DNA of 39,350 bases, taken from CAZMXS01 sp964570325 (lineage in GTDB: Bacteria > Verrucomicrobiota > Kiritimatiellia > CAIQIC01 > CAZMXS01). Below, piece after piece: positions 8,033 to 15,767 of the stretch (position 1 is the first letter of the stretch; every line of letters starts with the position of its first letter). Under the pieces are notes generated by a model, which saw only the letters and a program-made list of their open reading frames with translations, had not been told where the DNA came from and did no database searches. Position numbers and translations under genes: made by a program. The stretch covers positions 1 to 39,350 of the forward strand of contig CAZMXS010000046.1 in NCBI GenBank assembly GCA_964570325.1, written 5' to 3'.

Positions 8033-8584
8033 CTACAGCTCCTCAATCAGTTTATCGGCCAGGGCGCGGTTCTTCGCGTCATCCAGGTTTTCGCGGACCA
8101 ACCGGCCGGCCAGGGTGATGGCCAGGCTGGCGCTCTCGCGGCGCAGGGCGGCCTCGGCTTTCAAGCGGGCTTCCTCGATTTCGCGGCGGGCGCCGTCCAG
8201 GAAGCCGCGGGCCTCCTCCTGGGCCTTGGCGCGGATGGCGGCCCCGGCGGTCTCGGCGGCCTGGCGGGCCTGGTCCACGATCTCCCGCGCCTTGGCGTCG
8301 GCCTCCGCGATCAGGGCCTGCCCGCGCTGTTCGCTCTCCGCGGCGATTTTCTTCGCCGCCTCGGCCGAATCGAGGGCGCGTTGAATATCGCCCTCGCGTT
8401 TTTCGAGCGCGGCGAGAATCGGCTTCCAGGCGATCTTGTACAGGACGAAGGCCGTGATGAAGAAGCAGACCCAGGTGAGGATCACCATCGTGTTATCCAT
8501 CTGGATCACATTGAAGGCGGCCTTCCCCGCGGGCGCTGAGGCGGCCGCCTCAACCACCGCGCCGGTGTTCACAACGGGATTCAT
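8033..8584 (-). CDS. atpF: F-type ATP synthase b subunit
   Basis: The 183-residue product is the membrane-anchored peripheral-stalk subunit. After an Ala-rich N-terminal stretch of about 28 residues comes one transmembrane helix (MVILTWVCFFITAFVLYKIAW, about residues 33-53). A long charged Ala/Glu/Lys/Arg-rich helix follows (KPILAALEKREGDIQRALDSAEAAKKIAAESE onward), expected to form the b-dimer coiled coil. An internal ATG at residue 29 (MDNTMVIL) is an alternative start that would drop the Ala-rich leader. Only one b-type gene is present, so the stalk is probably a homodimer. The gene lies between atpE and atpH. Confidence 0.95.
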   Translation of the reverse strand: MNPVVNTGAVVEAAASAPAGKAAFNVIQMDNTMVILTWVCFFITAFVLYKIAWKPILAALEKREGDIQRALDSAEAAKKIAAESEQRGQALIAEADAKAREIVDQARQAAETAGAAIRAKAQEEARGFLDGARREIEEARLKAEAALRRESASLAITLAGRLVRENLDDAKNRALADKLIEEL

Positions 8585-8599
8585 AAGCTCACCGGCGCG

Positions 8600-8809
8600 C
8601 TACATCTGCAGGAAGCAGATCACCAGGGCAAAGAGGGCCAGCCCTTCGATCAACGCGATAAAGATCAAGGCCGCCACCTGCAATTTGGGCGCCATTTCCG
8701 GCTGGCGCGCCATGCCTTGCAGGGCGGAACTGCCAATGGTGCCGACGCCGATGCCCGCCCCAATGGCCGCCAAGCCCGCTCCGATACTTGCCAATGCCAA
8801 TCCGGTCAT
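8600..8809 (-). CDS. atpE: F-type ATP synthase c subunit (proton-type)
   Basis: This 69-residue hairpin of two membrane helices forms the c-ring. Helix 1 carries the Gly/Ala-packing motif IGAGLAAIGAGIGVG, the polar loop is ARQPE (R35-Q36-P37), and the ion-carrying carboxylate is E55 in FIALIEGLALF. The residues that make a sodium site in Na+-coupled rings (Gln in helix 1, Ser/Thr just after the Glu) are Val and Gly-Leu here, so proton coupling is inferred. It is slightly shorter than common c subunits (70-80 residues). It lies between atpB and atpF. Anyone searching for the start should note that the gene is below usual ORF-length cut-offs. Confidence 0.96.
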   Translation of the reverse strand: MTGLALASIGAGLAAIGAGIGVGTIGSSALQGMARQPEMAPKLQVAALIFIALIEGLALFALVICFLQM

Positions 8810-8832
8810 GTCCTCGTCTCCTTATATTTCGG

Positions 8833-9663
8833 TTAATGCTCCGGGTGATACAACTGTCCCATGTAGATTGCCGACAACAGCGTAAAAATATAGGCTTGGA
8901 AAAAGGCGATGAACAGCTCGAAGAGATAGACGAACAGCACGATCAGCACCACGGGGGCCGCCCACAATCCGAACATCGCCATCAGGCCGATTAGCGAGTA
9001 GATGATAATATGGCCGGCCAGCATGTTGGCGAAGAGCCGGATCATCAGCGCGACGACCTTGGTCAGCATGCTGATGAACTCCAGCGGGGCGATGAAGCAT
9101 GCGAGGGCCACCGGCACGCCCGGCGGCACGAACGTCCGGAAAAAGCCCAGCCAGCCGATCCGGCGGACCGAACCGATCACCATGAACCCCATCGTGATCA
9201 AAGCCAGCGCGCCGGTGACGTTGATGTTGCCGGTGATCGTGCTGAAGAGGGGCACCAGCCCCATCAGGTTGGCCAGCAGGATGAAGAAGAAGAAGCTGCA
9301 GAACAACGGGGCCAGGCGCTTGCCGTCTTTTTCGCCCAGAAACGCCACCGCGATCTGATTGCGAATGAATTGGGCGAATATCTCGAACAGGTTGGTCCAA
9401 CCGTGCGGCGCTCCCGGCCGCGGTTTGTATAAAAGGCCAAATATCAGAATGAGCACGATGCAGGTGAAAACGACCATCACGTGATCGTAGCGGAAGATGT
9501 CGAGCAACTTGACGTGGACAAAGGGCAGGTTGTAGGTGTCCGCCTCGGCCATGTGATACATGACATGATCGTAGACGAAGTCATGCACGATCGCTTTGGT
9601 ATCGGGCTGGGCTGTTGCTGCAGCCGCAACCGCTACAGTGCCGGTGTCCATTGTGACGCTCAA
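8833..9663 (-). CDS. atpB: F-type ATP synthase a subunit
   Basis: The 276-residue product is the stator channel subunit of FO, with an N-terminal soluble stretch and five to six membrane helices. The essential arginine lies in VVALMIRLFANMLAGH, and the last helices contain ELFIAFFQAYIFTLLSAIYMGQ, the usual C-terminal half-channel motif. The N-terminal HDFVYDHVMYHMAEADTYNLPFVHVKLLDIFRYDHV is longer than in E. coli, as in other atp operons with early a-subunit extensions. It is the first core gene of the operon, followed by atpE after 23 bp and preceded by an atpZ-like gene 145 bp upstream. No atpI lies between them. Confidence 0.97.
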   Translation of the reverse strand: MSVTMDTGTVAVAAAATAQPDTKAIVHDFVYDHVMYHMAEADTYNLPFVHVKLLDIFRYDHVMVVFTCIVLILIFGLLYKPRPGAPHGWTNLFEIFAQFIRNQIAVAFLGEKDGKRLAPLFCSFFFFILLANLMGLVPLFSTITGNINVTGALALITMGFMVIGSVRRIGWLGFFRTFVPPGVPVALACFIAPLEFISMLTKVVALMIRLFANMLAGHIIIYSLIGLMAMFGLWAAPVVLIVLFVYLFELFIAFFQAYIFTLLSAIYMGQLYHPEH

Positions 9664-9808
9664 TTATCCGTTAGACAACGGAATCAAACGTGAGCATGTC
9701 TATCAGTTTCGCGCCGGTGTAACAATGGAAAAAGCGGCGGTGGCGCGGAGGCGAGACGATGGAGCAAATGAAGCGACGCGGCGGCCGCCCCGGGAATCCA
9801 GCGGTCGG

Positions 9809-10165
9809 TTACGCCGACGGCGACTGGTTGCGCCGCCGGCAACCCGTTGATTCCTGTTCGTTGATTGCGGCCTGGGGTTGGCTGTTCGCCGAGGGGCGTG
9901 ACAACGGCGGCTCCGCGCCGGCCTGGAGTTTGCGGATGGCTTTCCACAATTCGTAGCCGGCGGCCAGCAAGCCCACCAGGAAACCCGCCAGCGTCCAGCC
10001 GCGGATGTGGCCGGTTTTGCGGCCGATGTAATAGCCGATGCCGGTATACAACAGGATGGCGGTTGGGAGGATCCAGCCCAGGGTGAGGGCGTCGGCTGAA
10101 ACGGGGCTGGCCCGGCCGGTGGAAGTCGGCTTCGCAGGCGGGATTGTTTTTTTCATATTACGCAT
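9809..10165 (-). CDS. atpZ: AtpZ/AtpI-type small membrane protein heading the atp operon
   Basis: The 118-residue product has two predicted membrane helices (about residues 28-47, LGWILPTAILLYTGIGYYIG, and 54-72, GWTLAGFLVGLLAAGYELW) joined by a short RKTGHIRG loop. This is the layout of the AtpZ family (putative F1FO assembly or Mg2+/Ca2+-transport factor), and its place directly upstream of atpB fits. The N-terminus is short and basic. The C-terminal 40 residues are polar and low in complexity. The ATG at 10165 lies inside a 12-bp palindrome, and another ATG at 10156 (MKKTIPP) is possible; neither has a clear Shine-Dalgarno. The symbol rests on position and topology, not on a diagnostic residue. 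Confidence 0.72.
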   Translation of the reverse strand: MRNMKKTIPPAKPTSTGRASPVSADALTLGWILPTAILLYTGIGYYIGRKTGHIRGWTLAGFLVGLLAAGYELWKAIRKLQAGAEPPLSRPSANSQPQAAINEQESTGCRRRNQSPSA

Positions 10166-10173
10166 AATTATGC
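10162..10173. promoter_or_regulatory. 12-bp perfect palindrome between divergent atpZ and the kinase-like gene
   Basis: GCATAATTATGC reads the same on both strands. It lies in the 57-bp divergent space and overlaps the first atpZ codon. It could be an operator or a shared AT-rich promoter core. No convincing -35/-10 pair could be fixed on either strand, so the regulatory role is only suggested by position. Confidence 0.35.
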
Positions 10174-10222
10174 TACACGCGGGCGCGGGCTTTTGCCATA
10201 CTCAACACGGGAGGGCCGGGTT

Positions 10223-10936
10223 ATGAATCATGTCGAGATTGTAAAAAAATACCTCCAGAATCACGAAGATGTGGATATTACCCCGACCGGCTTCCCGTTT
10301 GTGACTATTTCACGCCAAGCCGGCGCCCTCGGGCATTCGCTCGGGCGGGAAATCCTGCGCATCATGGCCGACACCAATGATCCCCAGCTCAACGAGGGCT
10401 GGGAAATGTTCGACCAGAAACTCTGCGCGCTGATCGCTTCGGACCCCAAGTTGAATGCTTCGTTTGAATCGCTGGTGGCGGAGGAATACCGCTCGGAGAT
10501 CAGCCGCAATGTTTTCGAAATGTTCATGGGGCAATCGGAGCAATACAAGCAGCAGAAAAAAATCGCTGAAGTCATCCGGCTGGTGGCTACGCTGGGCAAG
10601 GTGGTCATCGTGGGACGGGGCGGCCAGTGCATCACGCGCGATATGAAGAACGGCATTCGCATTCGACTGGTTGCCGATCCCGCAATCCGCGTTCATAACC
10701 TGATGCGGGAAATGGAGTTAAGCGAGTCCGAGGCGCGCAAGGCGATGATCAAGCAGGATCGCGACCGGGAGAAGATGACGCGCGAGTTTTATCGGCGCAA
10801 CATTGAGGATCCGTTGCTGTATGACATTGTCTGGAACTCCGGGCAAGTGGACATCCGCGAGATCGCGGAGATCACGGCGGAGATGATCAAGCGCCGCATG
10901 CCGAAGCGCAAGAAATTGCCTTCATCCTTTGATTGA
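10223..10936 (+). CDS. Cytidylate kinase-like family protein
   Basis: The 237-residue product belongs to the cytidylate-kinase-like P-loop family (the Cytidylate_kin2 type). The N-terminal FVTISRQAGALGHSLGREIL replaces the classical P-loop in the way typical of this family (ISRQxGxxGxxIG). Later motifs are KVVIVGRGGQCITRDMKNGIRIRLVADPAIRVHNLM and the lid-like QDRDREKMTREFYRRNIEDPLLYDIVWNSG. Substrate and partner are unknown, and true CMP kinase activity is doubtful. The start is ATG 10223 with GGGAGGG 8-15 nt upstream; a TTG 10 codons earlier (10193) is less likely. It is transcribed divergently from the atp operon and converges on the yfcH-like gene. Confidence 0.85.
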   Translation: MNHVEIVKKYLQNHEDVDITPTGFPFVTISRQAGALGHSLGREILRIMADTNDPQLNEGWEMFDQKLCALIASDPKLNASFESLVAEEYRSEISRNVFEMFMGQSEQYKQQKKIAEVIRLVATLGKVVIVGRGGQCITRDMKNGIRIRLVADPAIRVHNLMREMELSESEARKAMIKQDRDREKMTREFYRRNIEDPLLYDIVWNSGQVDIREIAEITAEMIKRRMPKRKKLPSSFD

Positions 10937-10981
10937 GCCAGAGCGCGCCGGCCGCGAAGCGGAAGGGGACGCGCGACCTGC

Positions 10982-11875
10982 TTATGCGAGCAGGCTTTTC
11001 AGCGCGGCTCCGATTTCCGGCAAGGTGAATTGAAAACCGGATTGCGTCAGCCGGGCCGGAATGACCCGCGCGCTGCTTAACAGCAATTCGTCAGCCATTC
11101 GCCCGAAGACGGCCCGCGCCATGAATGCCGGCAGCGGCCACAAGGCCGGGCGGTGCAACCGGCAGGCCAGCGCCCGGGTGAACTCCCGGTTGGTCACCGG
11201 ATGCGGGGCGACGGCATTGACCGGGCCGGACAATTCGTTGTTGCCCAGCGCAAACTGGATCGCGGCCACTGCGTCCGGCAGCGCGATCCAGCTCAGGAAT
11301 TGTCGTCCATTGCCGATCCGTCCGCCCAATCCGGCGCGGAAAACGGGCAGCAGCGCGGCGAGCGCGCCGCCGGCGGGGCTGAGGACCATCCCGAAGCGCG
11401 GACGCACCACGCGGATGCCGGCCGCCGTCGCTAGCGCAGTCGCCTCTTCCCATTCGACGCAGATTTCGGCCAGAAAGCCGGTTCCGGGCGCGGCGGTTTC
11501 GGTCAGCGGTTCATTGTCCCGATTACCGTAATAGCCGACGGCGGAGGCCGCGACGATAATCCGCGGCGGGCGGCTCAAACCGGCCAGCGACTGGACCAAT
11601 TGGCGCGTGCCCAGGACGCGGCTTTCATGGATCCGCGTCATTTTTTCGGGGGTCCAACGCCCGGCCAGGCTTTCGCCGGCCAGATGCACCACGGCGTCCA
11701 GCGCCTCGACCTTCTGCCGGTCCAGCATACCCGTCACCGGATTCCACCAGGCCGTGTCTGGCGCGGGCGCGTCCGCCGCGCGGACCAGCCGCAATACTTC
11801 GTGCCCGGCCCGCCGTAACTCCGCTGTCAAAGCGCTCCCGATCAATCCGCTGCTCCCGCTGACGGCCACCTTCAT
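10982..11875 (-). CDS. TIGR01777/YfcH-type NAD(P)-binding epimerase-like protein
   Basis: The 297-residue product belongs to the extended short-chain dehydrogenase family of the YfcH type. The Rossmann nucleotide-binding motif is MKVAVSGSSGLIGSAL at the extreme N-terminus. VHLAGESLAGRWTPEKMTRIHESRVLGTRQLV and the SAVGYYGNRDNEPLTE motif (with the catalytic-type YYG) are characteristic. The C-terminal GPVNAVAPHPVTNREFTRAL and ARVIPARLTQSGFQFTLPEI complete the DUF1731-like end. The biochemical substrate of the family is not established. The start ATG at 11875 overlaps the moaE stop by ATGA; an upstream extension to 11944 runs inside moaE and is rejected. It is the last gene of the rdgB-hisF-moaD-moaE chain. 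Confidence 0.93.
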   Translation of the reverse strand: MKVAVSGSSGLIGSALTAELRRAGHEVLRLVRAADAPAPDTAWWNPVTGMLDRQKVEALDAVVHLAGESLAGRWTPEKMTRIHESRVLGTRQLVQSLAGLSRPPRIIVAASAVGYYGNRDNEPLTETAAPGTGFLAEICVEWEEATALATAAGIRVVRPRFGMVLSPAGGALAALLPVFRAGLGGRIGNGRQFLSWIALPDAVAAIQFALGNNELSGPVNAVAPHPVTNREFTRALACRLHRPALWPLPAFMARAVFGRMADELLLSSARVIPARLTQSGFQFTLPEIGAALKSLLA

Positions 11876-12300
11876 CGGCCCCTGCCTCCCGCCGGATGCT
11901 CGATCCAGCGCCGGGTTCCATCCGTGTAAATCTCCTGTTTCCACACCGGCAGCCGGCGTTTGAGTTCATCCATGACAAACGCGCACGCGCGAAACGCCGC
12001 CCGCCGATGATGGGCCAATACGCCGATCCATACCGCCGTTGCTCCGGCCGGGACCGTGCCGATCCGGTGGACGCATTGAATATCCAACACACCGAAGCGC
12101 CGCCGCGCCGCGCGCTCGATGGCGGCGAAGCCGGTGCGGGCCAGCGCGGGGTAGGCTTCGTACTCAATCCGCGCCACCCGTTTCCGGCCGGCCATGGCCC
12201 GCACCCGTCCCTCAAACACCACCAGCGCGCCCGCCGCCGGGGACCCCATGGCCCGCGCCCGGCGCGCCGGATTCAGATTGCCCCGTAGCAGCGTCAGCAT
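11872..12300 (-). CDS. moaE: Molybdopterin synthase catalytic subunit
   Basis: The 142-residue MoaE forms a heterotetramer with MoaD and inserts two sulfurs into precursor Z to make molybdopterin. Family features seen are GALVVFEGRVR, RIEYEAYPALA, VHRIGTVPAGATAVWIGVLAHHRRAAFRAC, and the active-site end DELKRRLPVWKQEIY, whose lysines are catalytic in the family. Length is typical (about 140-150). The ATG at 12300 gives the standard N-terminus; the frame upstream overlaps moaD and is rejected. It follows moaD after 2 bp and overlaps the yfcH-like start, so it is surely part of one transcript. No moaA, moaC, mogA or moeA is in the window, so the remaining cofactor genes must be elsewhere. Confidence 0.93.
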   Translation of the reverse strand: MLTLLRGNLNPARRARAMGSPAAGALVVFEGRVRAMAGRKRVARIEYEAYPALARTGFAAIERAARRRFGVLDIQCVHRIGTVPAGATAVWIGVLAHHRRAAFRACAFVMDELKRRLPVWKQEIYTDGTRRWIEHPAGGRGR

Positions 12301-12302
12301 GT

Positions 12303-12593
12303 TCAACCTCCCGCCACGGGGGGGATAAAGACCACCACATCGCCATCGCGCAGCGGTTGTGTCCACCCCGCCAGCTTGTCGTTGACCGCCACGCGCAAGC
12401 GCTCCGCCGGCAAAGGGAAGGGGTGGCGCCGCCCGATGCGTTCGAAAAGTTCACGGACCGTGCGCGCGTCCGTTTTCAACGTCTCGGCCGGCCGGCCGCG
12501 CGCCACGCGTAATTGGGCGTAATAATGGACGCTGACGCGGCGCATCCCGGGTGTCGTCATCGTCTTCGGCGCGGGTGTTTGTTTGCGCTTCAT
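12303..12593 (-). CDS. moaD: Molybdopterin synthase sulfur carrier subunit
   Basis: This 96-residue ubiquitin-like protein ends in PPVAGG; the C-terminal GG is adenylylated and thiocarboxylated to donate sulfur to MoaE. The core VSVHYYAQLRVARGRPAETL, TVRELFERIG and LRVAVNDKLAGWTQPLRDGDVVVFIPPVAGG match MoaD/ThiS proteins. MoaD is usually about 80 residues; the extra length is a basic N-terminal tail of about 16 residues. The ATG at 12593 overlaps the hisF stop (ATGA), which favours the long form, but ATG at 12560 or 12545 (MRRVSVHYYAQL) would give the usual size. It sits directly before moaE. Confidence 0.92.
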   Translation of the reverse strand: MKRKQTPAPKTMTTPGMRRVSVHYYAQLRVARGRPAETLKTDARTVRELFERIGRRHPFPLPAERLRVAVNDKLAGWTQPLRDGDVVVFIPPVAGG

Positions 12594-13351
12594 TCCCGCA
12601 CCTCCACCCCGCGTTCTTTCAGATATTGCTTGACCTGCGGGATGGTGAACTCGCCGAAGTGGAAAATGGAAGCCGCCAGCACCGCGTCCGCCCGGCCCCG
12701 CACCAGGCCGTCATACAAATGCTCCAGCGTCCCCACCCCGCCGGATGCGATGACGGGCACGGGCACGGCGTCGGCGATGGCTCGGGTCAGTTCCAGTTCA
12801 TAGCCGGCCTTGGTGCCGTCGCGATCCATGCTGGTCAGCAGAATTTCGCCGGCGCCGCGCTCGGCGCCTTCGCGCGCCCAGGCAACCGCATCGCGGGCGG
12901 TGGGGGTGCGCCCGCCGTGCGTGTAAACGATCCAGCCCGGTCCGTCCGCGCGGCGGCGCGCGTCAATGGCCAGCACCATGCACTGGCTGCCGAAGCGCGC
13001 CGCGGTTTCGTTGATGAGGTCGGGATTGAGGACCGCGGCGGTATTAAGCGAAACCTTGTCCGCTCCAGCTTGGAGCATCCGGCGCACATCCGCCGCCGTT
13101 CGGATGCCGCCGCCGACGGTTAGCGGCATAAAGACCTGTTCCGCCACGGCCTGCACAACGTGAATCAGCGTGTCCCGTTCTTCATGCGATGCCGTGATGT
13201 CAAGGAAAGCCAGTTCATCCGCGCCTTGTTCCTCGTAGGCGCGCGCCACAGCCACTGGGTCGCCGGCGTCACGGAGTTCGACGAACCGGACGCCCTTGAC
13301 TACGCGTCCGCCGGTGATGTCCAGGCAGGGGATAATGCGTTTAGCGGGCAT
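12590..13351 (-). CDS. hisF: Imidazole glycerol phosphate synthase cyclase subunit
   Basis: The 253-residue TIM-barrel HisF makes imidazole glycerol phosphate and AICAR from PRFAR with ammonia from HisH, linking histidine and purine synthesis. Catalytic aspartates are D11 (IIPCLD) and D130 (MVLAID). The phosphate-binding loops TVGGGIRT, ADKVSLNT and VIASGGVGTLEHL are intact, and length is typical. hisH, hisA and the other his genes are absent from the window; instead hisF is joined to moaD by an ATGA overlap. rdgB ends 66 bp upstream on the same strand. That spacer contains a short inverted repeat (AAAGTT...AACTTT) and no ORF. Confidence 0.97.
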   Translation of the reverse strand: MPAKRIIPCLDITGGRVVKGVRFVELRDAGDPVAVARAYEEQGADELAFLDITASHEERDTLIHVVQAVAEQVFMPLTVGGGIRTAADVRRMLQAGADKVSLNTAAVLNPDLINETAARFGSQCMVLAIDARRRADGPGWIVYTHGGRTPTARDAVAWAREGAERGAGEILLTSMDRDGTKAGYELELTRAIADAVPVPVIASGGVGTLEHLYDGLVRGRADAVLAASIFHFGEFTIPQVKQYLKERGVEVRE

Positions 13352-13417
13352 GAGTCAGGCGTTCAAGGTTTGGGGTTCAAAGTTGTCGTTACGGTGGAAC
13401 TTTCCAGAACTCAAGTT

Positions 13418-14035
13418 TTATCCCTCAAGCGGCAGGGTTTGGGCGCCGGCCGTCAGTTTGCCGGCCCAAGCTTGTTTGGCCGCCGTCAAGGCCAGGGCGC
13501 GGTGGGAGATGCGGTTCTTCAACTCGGCATCCATTTCAGCGAAGGTCAGCCGGAACCCATGCGGCATAAAAATCGGATCATAACCGAAGCCCTGATTGCC
13601 GCGCGGGGCGTCGGTGATGACGCCCGCGCAAATGCCCTCCACGGTTTCGGCATGGCCGCGCGGGTCCGCCAGCGCCACAACGCAGCGGAAACGCGCCCGC
13701 CGGTCGGCGCAACCGGCCAGTTCGCGCAGGAGTTTCTCATTATTACGGGGGTAGCTGACCGGTTCGCCGGCATAGCGCGCGGAAAAGACGCCCGGTCGGC
13801 CGGCGAGCGCCTCCACCTCCAGGCCGGTGTCGTCGGCCAGCGCCCACAGGCCGGTGGCGCGGGCCAGGGTCGTCGCTTTCTTGATCGCGTTGGCTTGGAA
13901 GGTATCGCCGTCCTCGATCACTTCCGGGATATTCGGGAAGTCCAGCGCGCTGACCACTTCCAGGCCCGGCAGATTGAAAATGGCGCGCAACTCCTCCAGT
14001 TTGTGCCGATTGCGCGTGGCCATAACCAGTTTCAT
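13418..14035 (-). CDS. rdgB: RdgB/HAM1-type non-canonical purine NTP pyrophosphatase
   Basis: This 205-residue enzyme hydrolyses ITP, dITP and XTP to monophosphates and keeps deaminated purines out of nucleic acids. Motifs seen are the N-terminal MATRNRHKLEEL (the S/T-x-N-x-x-K nucleotide-binding motif), ALADDTGLEVEALAGRPGVFSARYAG with the metal-binding and catalytic Asp pair, GFGYDPIF and SHRALAL near the end. The ATG at 14035 (MKLVMATRN) gives the standard start; the frame extending to 14065 adds ten residues not found in the family. It heads the minus-strand chain. Its role in clearing deaminated purines is thematically close to the purine operon at 16-22 kb, but no direct link is shown. 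Confidence 0.96.
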   Translation of the reverse strand: MKLVMATRNRHKLEELRAIFNLPGLEVVSALDFPNIPEVIEDGDTFQANAIKKATTLARATGLWALADDTGLEVEALAGRPGVFSARYAGEPVSYPRNNEKLLRELAGCADRRARFRCVVALADPRGHAETVEGICAGVITDAPRGNQGFGYDPIFMPHGFRLTFAEMDAELKNRISHRALALTAAKQAWAGKLTAGAQTLPLEG

Positions 14036-14420
14036 GGATCGCTTATCCCCAAGATTTGATTCCACCTTGCTTGGGCGACAATCTAACGATCAACGCGACC
14101 GGACTCAACTGGAATACGAACGGCCTGTGTTTGGCCGCCGGCTCGGCCGGAACGCCTCACGCGGTCGGTCGCCGGTGGGGCGGGAACCGTCCTCGGTGAG
14201 CCAGGTTAGTGCTTGATTAACGCTTTATTATCGGCATATTAGCAATTCGTTTAGCGTTTTTGGGGAGGGGGCTTGTTCATTTTTTAGGTAAACCATAAAA
14301 GCGCATCCTGCCAATTGCATCCATGAAAGGAGGGGGAGGGTCCGAATAAAATCAGGCCGCATGGCATATCAGACGGAGTGACGAACATACACAAAACAAA
14401 CAGATAAACGGGAGAGATCA
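14036..14420. other. Non-coding upstream region of the porin and rdgB
   Basis: No ORF here looks real. The right half becomes AT-richer than its surroundings. TTGATT (14213-14218) and ATATTA (14236-14241), 17 bp apart, form a weak sigma-70-like pair reading toward the porin. The leader after it is about 175 nt long. GGAGGGGGAGGG near 14328-14340 is purine-rich but too far from the start to be its Shine-Dalgarno; GGGAGAG at 14411-14417 is properly placed. A long leader could carry regulation, but no riboswitch class was recognised. Confidence 0.3.
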
Positions 14421-15617
14421 ATGAAACAAGGGATTACCCTGTTCTTGGTTTGTGCTGTAATGTTGGGGGCGGTAATGACCACGATGGCGGCCGATACCGC
14501 GGCCGCGCCGGTGCCCATATCGGTGACATCGAAGTTCAAGGTCAACGTGTACGGCTACGTCAAGCTGGACGCGTCTTATGATACCCAAAAAACCTCGGCC
14601 GGCGACCTGATGTTCTATGTCCTGCCGGAAGTCAATGGGGAAAAGGACAACGAGTTCAACATGACCGCCAAGGAGACGCGGCTGGGGTTGGATATCGGCG
14701 GGCCCGAAGACACCGATATGAAACTGACGGCCAAAGTCGAGACCGATTTCTACGGGCCGGGCGGATCCGCCAATTCCGCCAATCTGCGCCTGCGGCTCGC
14801 GTATGCGGATCTGGCCTTGCCCAGCGGCACGAGCTTCCGCGCCGGCCAGGATTGGGAAACCTTCATTACCGTGATTCCACGGATCGTTAACTTCTCCTAT
14901 CTGGCCGACGAGGGCGCGCTCGGTTTGCGGCGTCCGCAGTTCCGGATTACGCAGGATATCCAGGTGGGCGACACCAAGATCACGCCCAAGATTGCCGTTG
15001 CGCGGACTATTGGCGAGGACATTGATGGCGGCGGCCAGGACGACGGTGTGGATTCCGGCCTGCCGACCTTGCAGGGCAATCTGATTGTTGAGCGCAAGCT
15101 CTGGACCACGCGCGCGGCCAAGATCAGCGCTTCGGGCCACCTCGGCCGTGAGACCGTTGATTCCACGATCAGCAACAAGGTGGTGGACGTGGACTCCAAG
15201 GATTATGACTCGTGGTCCGTGATCGGCAGCTTGTTCCTACCCTTGGCCGAGAAGGTCGCGGTGCAGGGCTCGATTTGGACGGGCGCGAATTTGGACACTT
15301 ACTACGGTGGTATCGGCCAGGGCGTCAACAAGACCAAGGAAACCGAGATCAGCGCCAAGGGCGGATGGGCCCAACTGTTGCTCGATCTGACCGAAAAGGT
15401 GAATCTGAACCTCGGCTATGGCTTGGATCAGCCGGACAGCGCCGATCTGAACAAGGGTATGCGTTCAAAGAACGAAATGTTCTTCGCGAACATCTTCTAT
15501 AACCTCACCAAGAACGCTTCGCTCGCGTTCGAGTATTCGCATATCACGACCTCCTACGAAGAGCAGGACGACGCAAAGAACGATCGTTTCCAAGGCGCCG
15601 CGATCTACAAGTTCTAA
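14421..15617 (+). CDS. Outer-membrane beta-barrel porin, DcaP-like
   Basis: The 398-residue product has a clear signal peptide (MKQGITLFLVCAVMLGAVMT, cleavage near TMA-AD, residue 23). Alternating amphipathic strands follow: KVNVYGYVKLDASYDTQ, ETRLGLDIGGPEDTDMKLTAKVETDFYG, LRLRLAYADLALPSGTSFRAGQDWETF. The final strand NDRFQGAAIYKF ends in Phe, the usual BAM-recognition end of barrels. The GYVKLDASYD and YADLALPSGTSFRAGQDWETF segments resemble DcaP-family and other general porins, so passive uptake of small solutes is likely; the substrate cannot be told. GGGAGAG lies 4-10 nt before the ATG. It is monocistronic, with a terminator-like hairpin just downstream. Confidence 0.85.
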   Translation: MKQGITLFLVCAVMLGAVMTTMAADTAAAPVPISVTSKFKVNVYGYVKLDASYDTQKTSAGDLMFYVLPEVNGEKDNEFNMTAKETRLGLDIGGPEDTDMKLTAKVETDFYGPGGSANSANLRLRLAYADLALPSGTSFRAGQDWETFITVIPRIVNFSYLADEGALGLRRPQFRITQDIQVGDTKITPKIAVARTIGEDIDGGGQDDGVDSGLPTLQGNLIVERKLWTTRAAKISASGHLGRETVDSTISNKVVDVDSKDYDSWSVIGSLFLPLAEKVAVQGSIWTGANLDTYYGGIGQGVNKTKETEISAKGGWAQLLLDLTEKVNLNLGYGLDQPDSADLNKGMRSKNEMFFANIFYNLTKNASLAFEYSHITTSYEEQDDAKNDRFQGAAIYKF

Positions 15618-15661
15618 ACCGGCATCCGCCGCCATCCGGGAATGGCGCGGCTGGAATGGGA

Positions 15662-15718
15662 GCCCATCCGGGAGCGGGCGCGAGACTTGCGCCGGTTCTC
15701 GGATGGGCGCTTGCTTTT
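15662..15718 (+). terminator. Stem-loop terminator after the porin
   Basis: GCCCATCCG (15662-15670) and CGGATGGGC (15700-15708) form a perfect 9-bp outer stem. Inner GC-rich pairing between GGGCGC and GCGCC extends it. It is followed by GCTTGCTTTT, a modest T-rich tail. It lies 45 bp after the porin stop and before the small gene at 15768, so it can end porin transcription. Confidence 0.55.
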
Positions 15719-15767
15719 GAGGCGGTGTGGCATCCCGCCTGCTAACCTGTTCATGGAGGCCGATGCC

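Noticed and set aside
9684..9947. 87-codon minus-strand frame in the atpZ-atpB region as a possible atpI
   Set aside because: It is rich in Pro, His and Arg, has no membrane segments and overlaps the atpZ tail.
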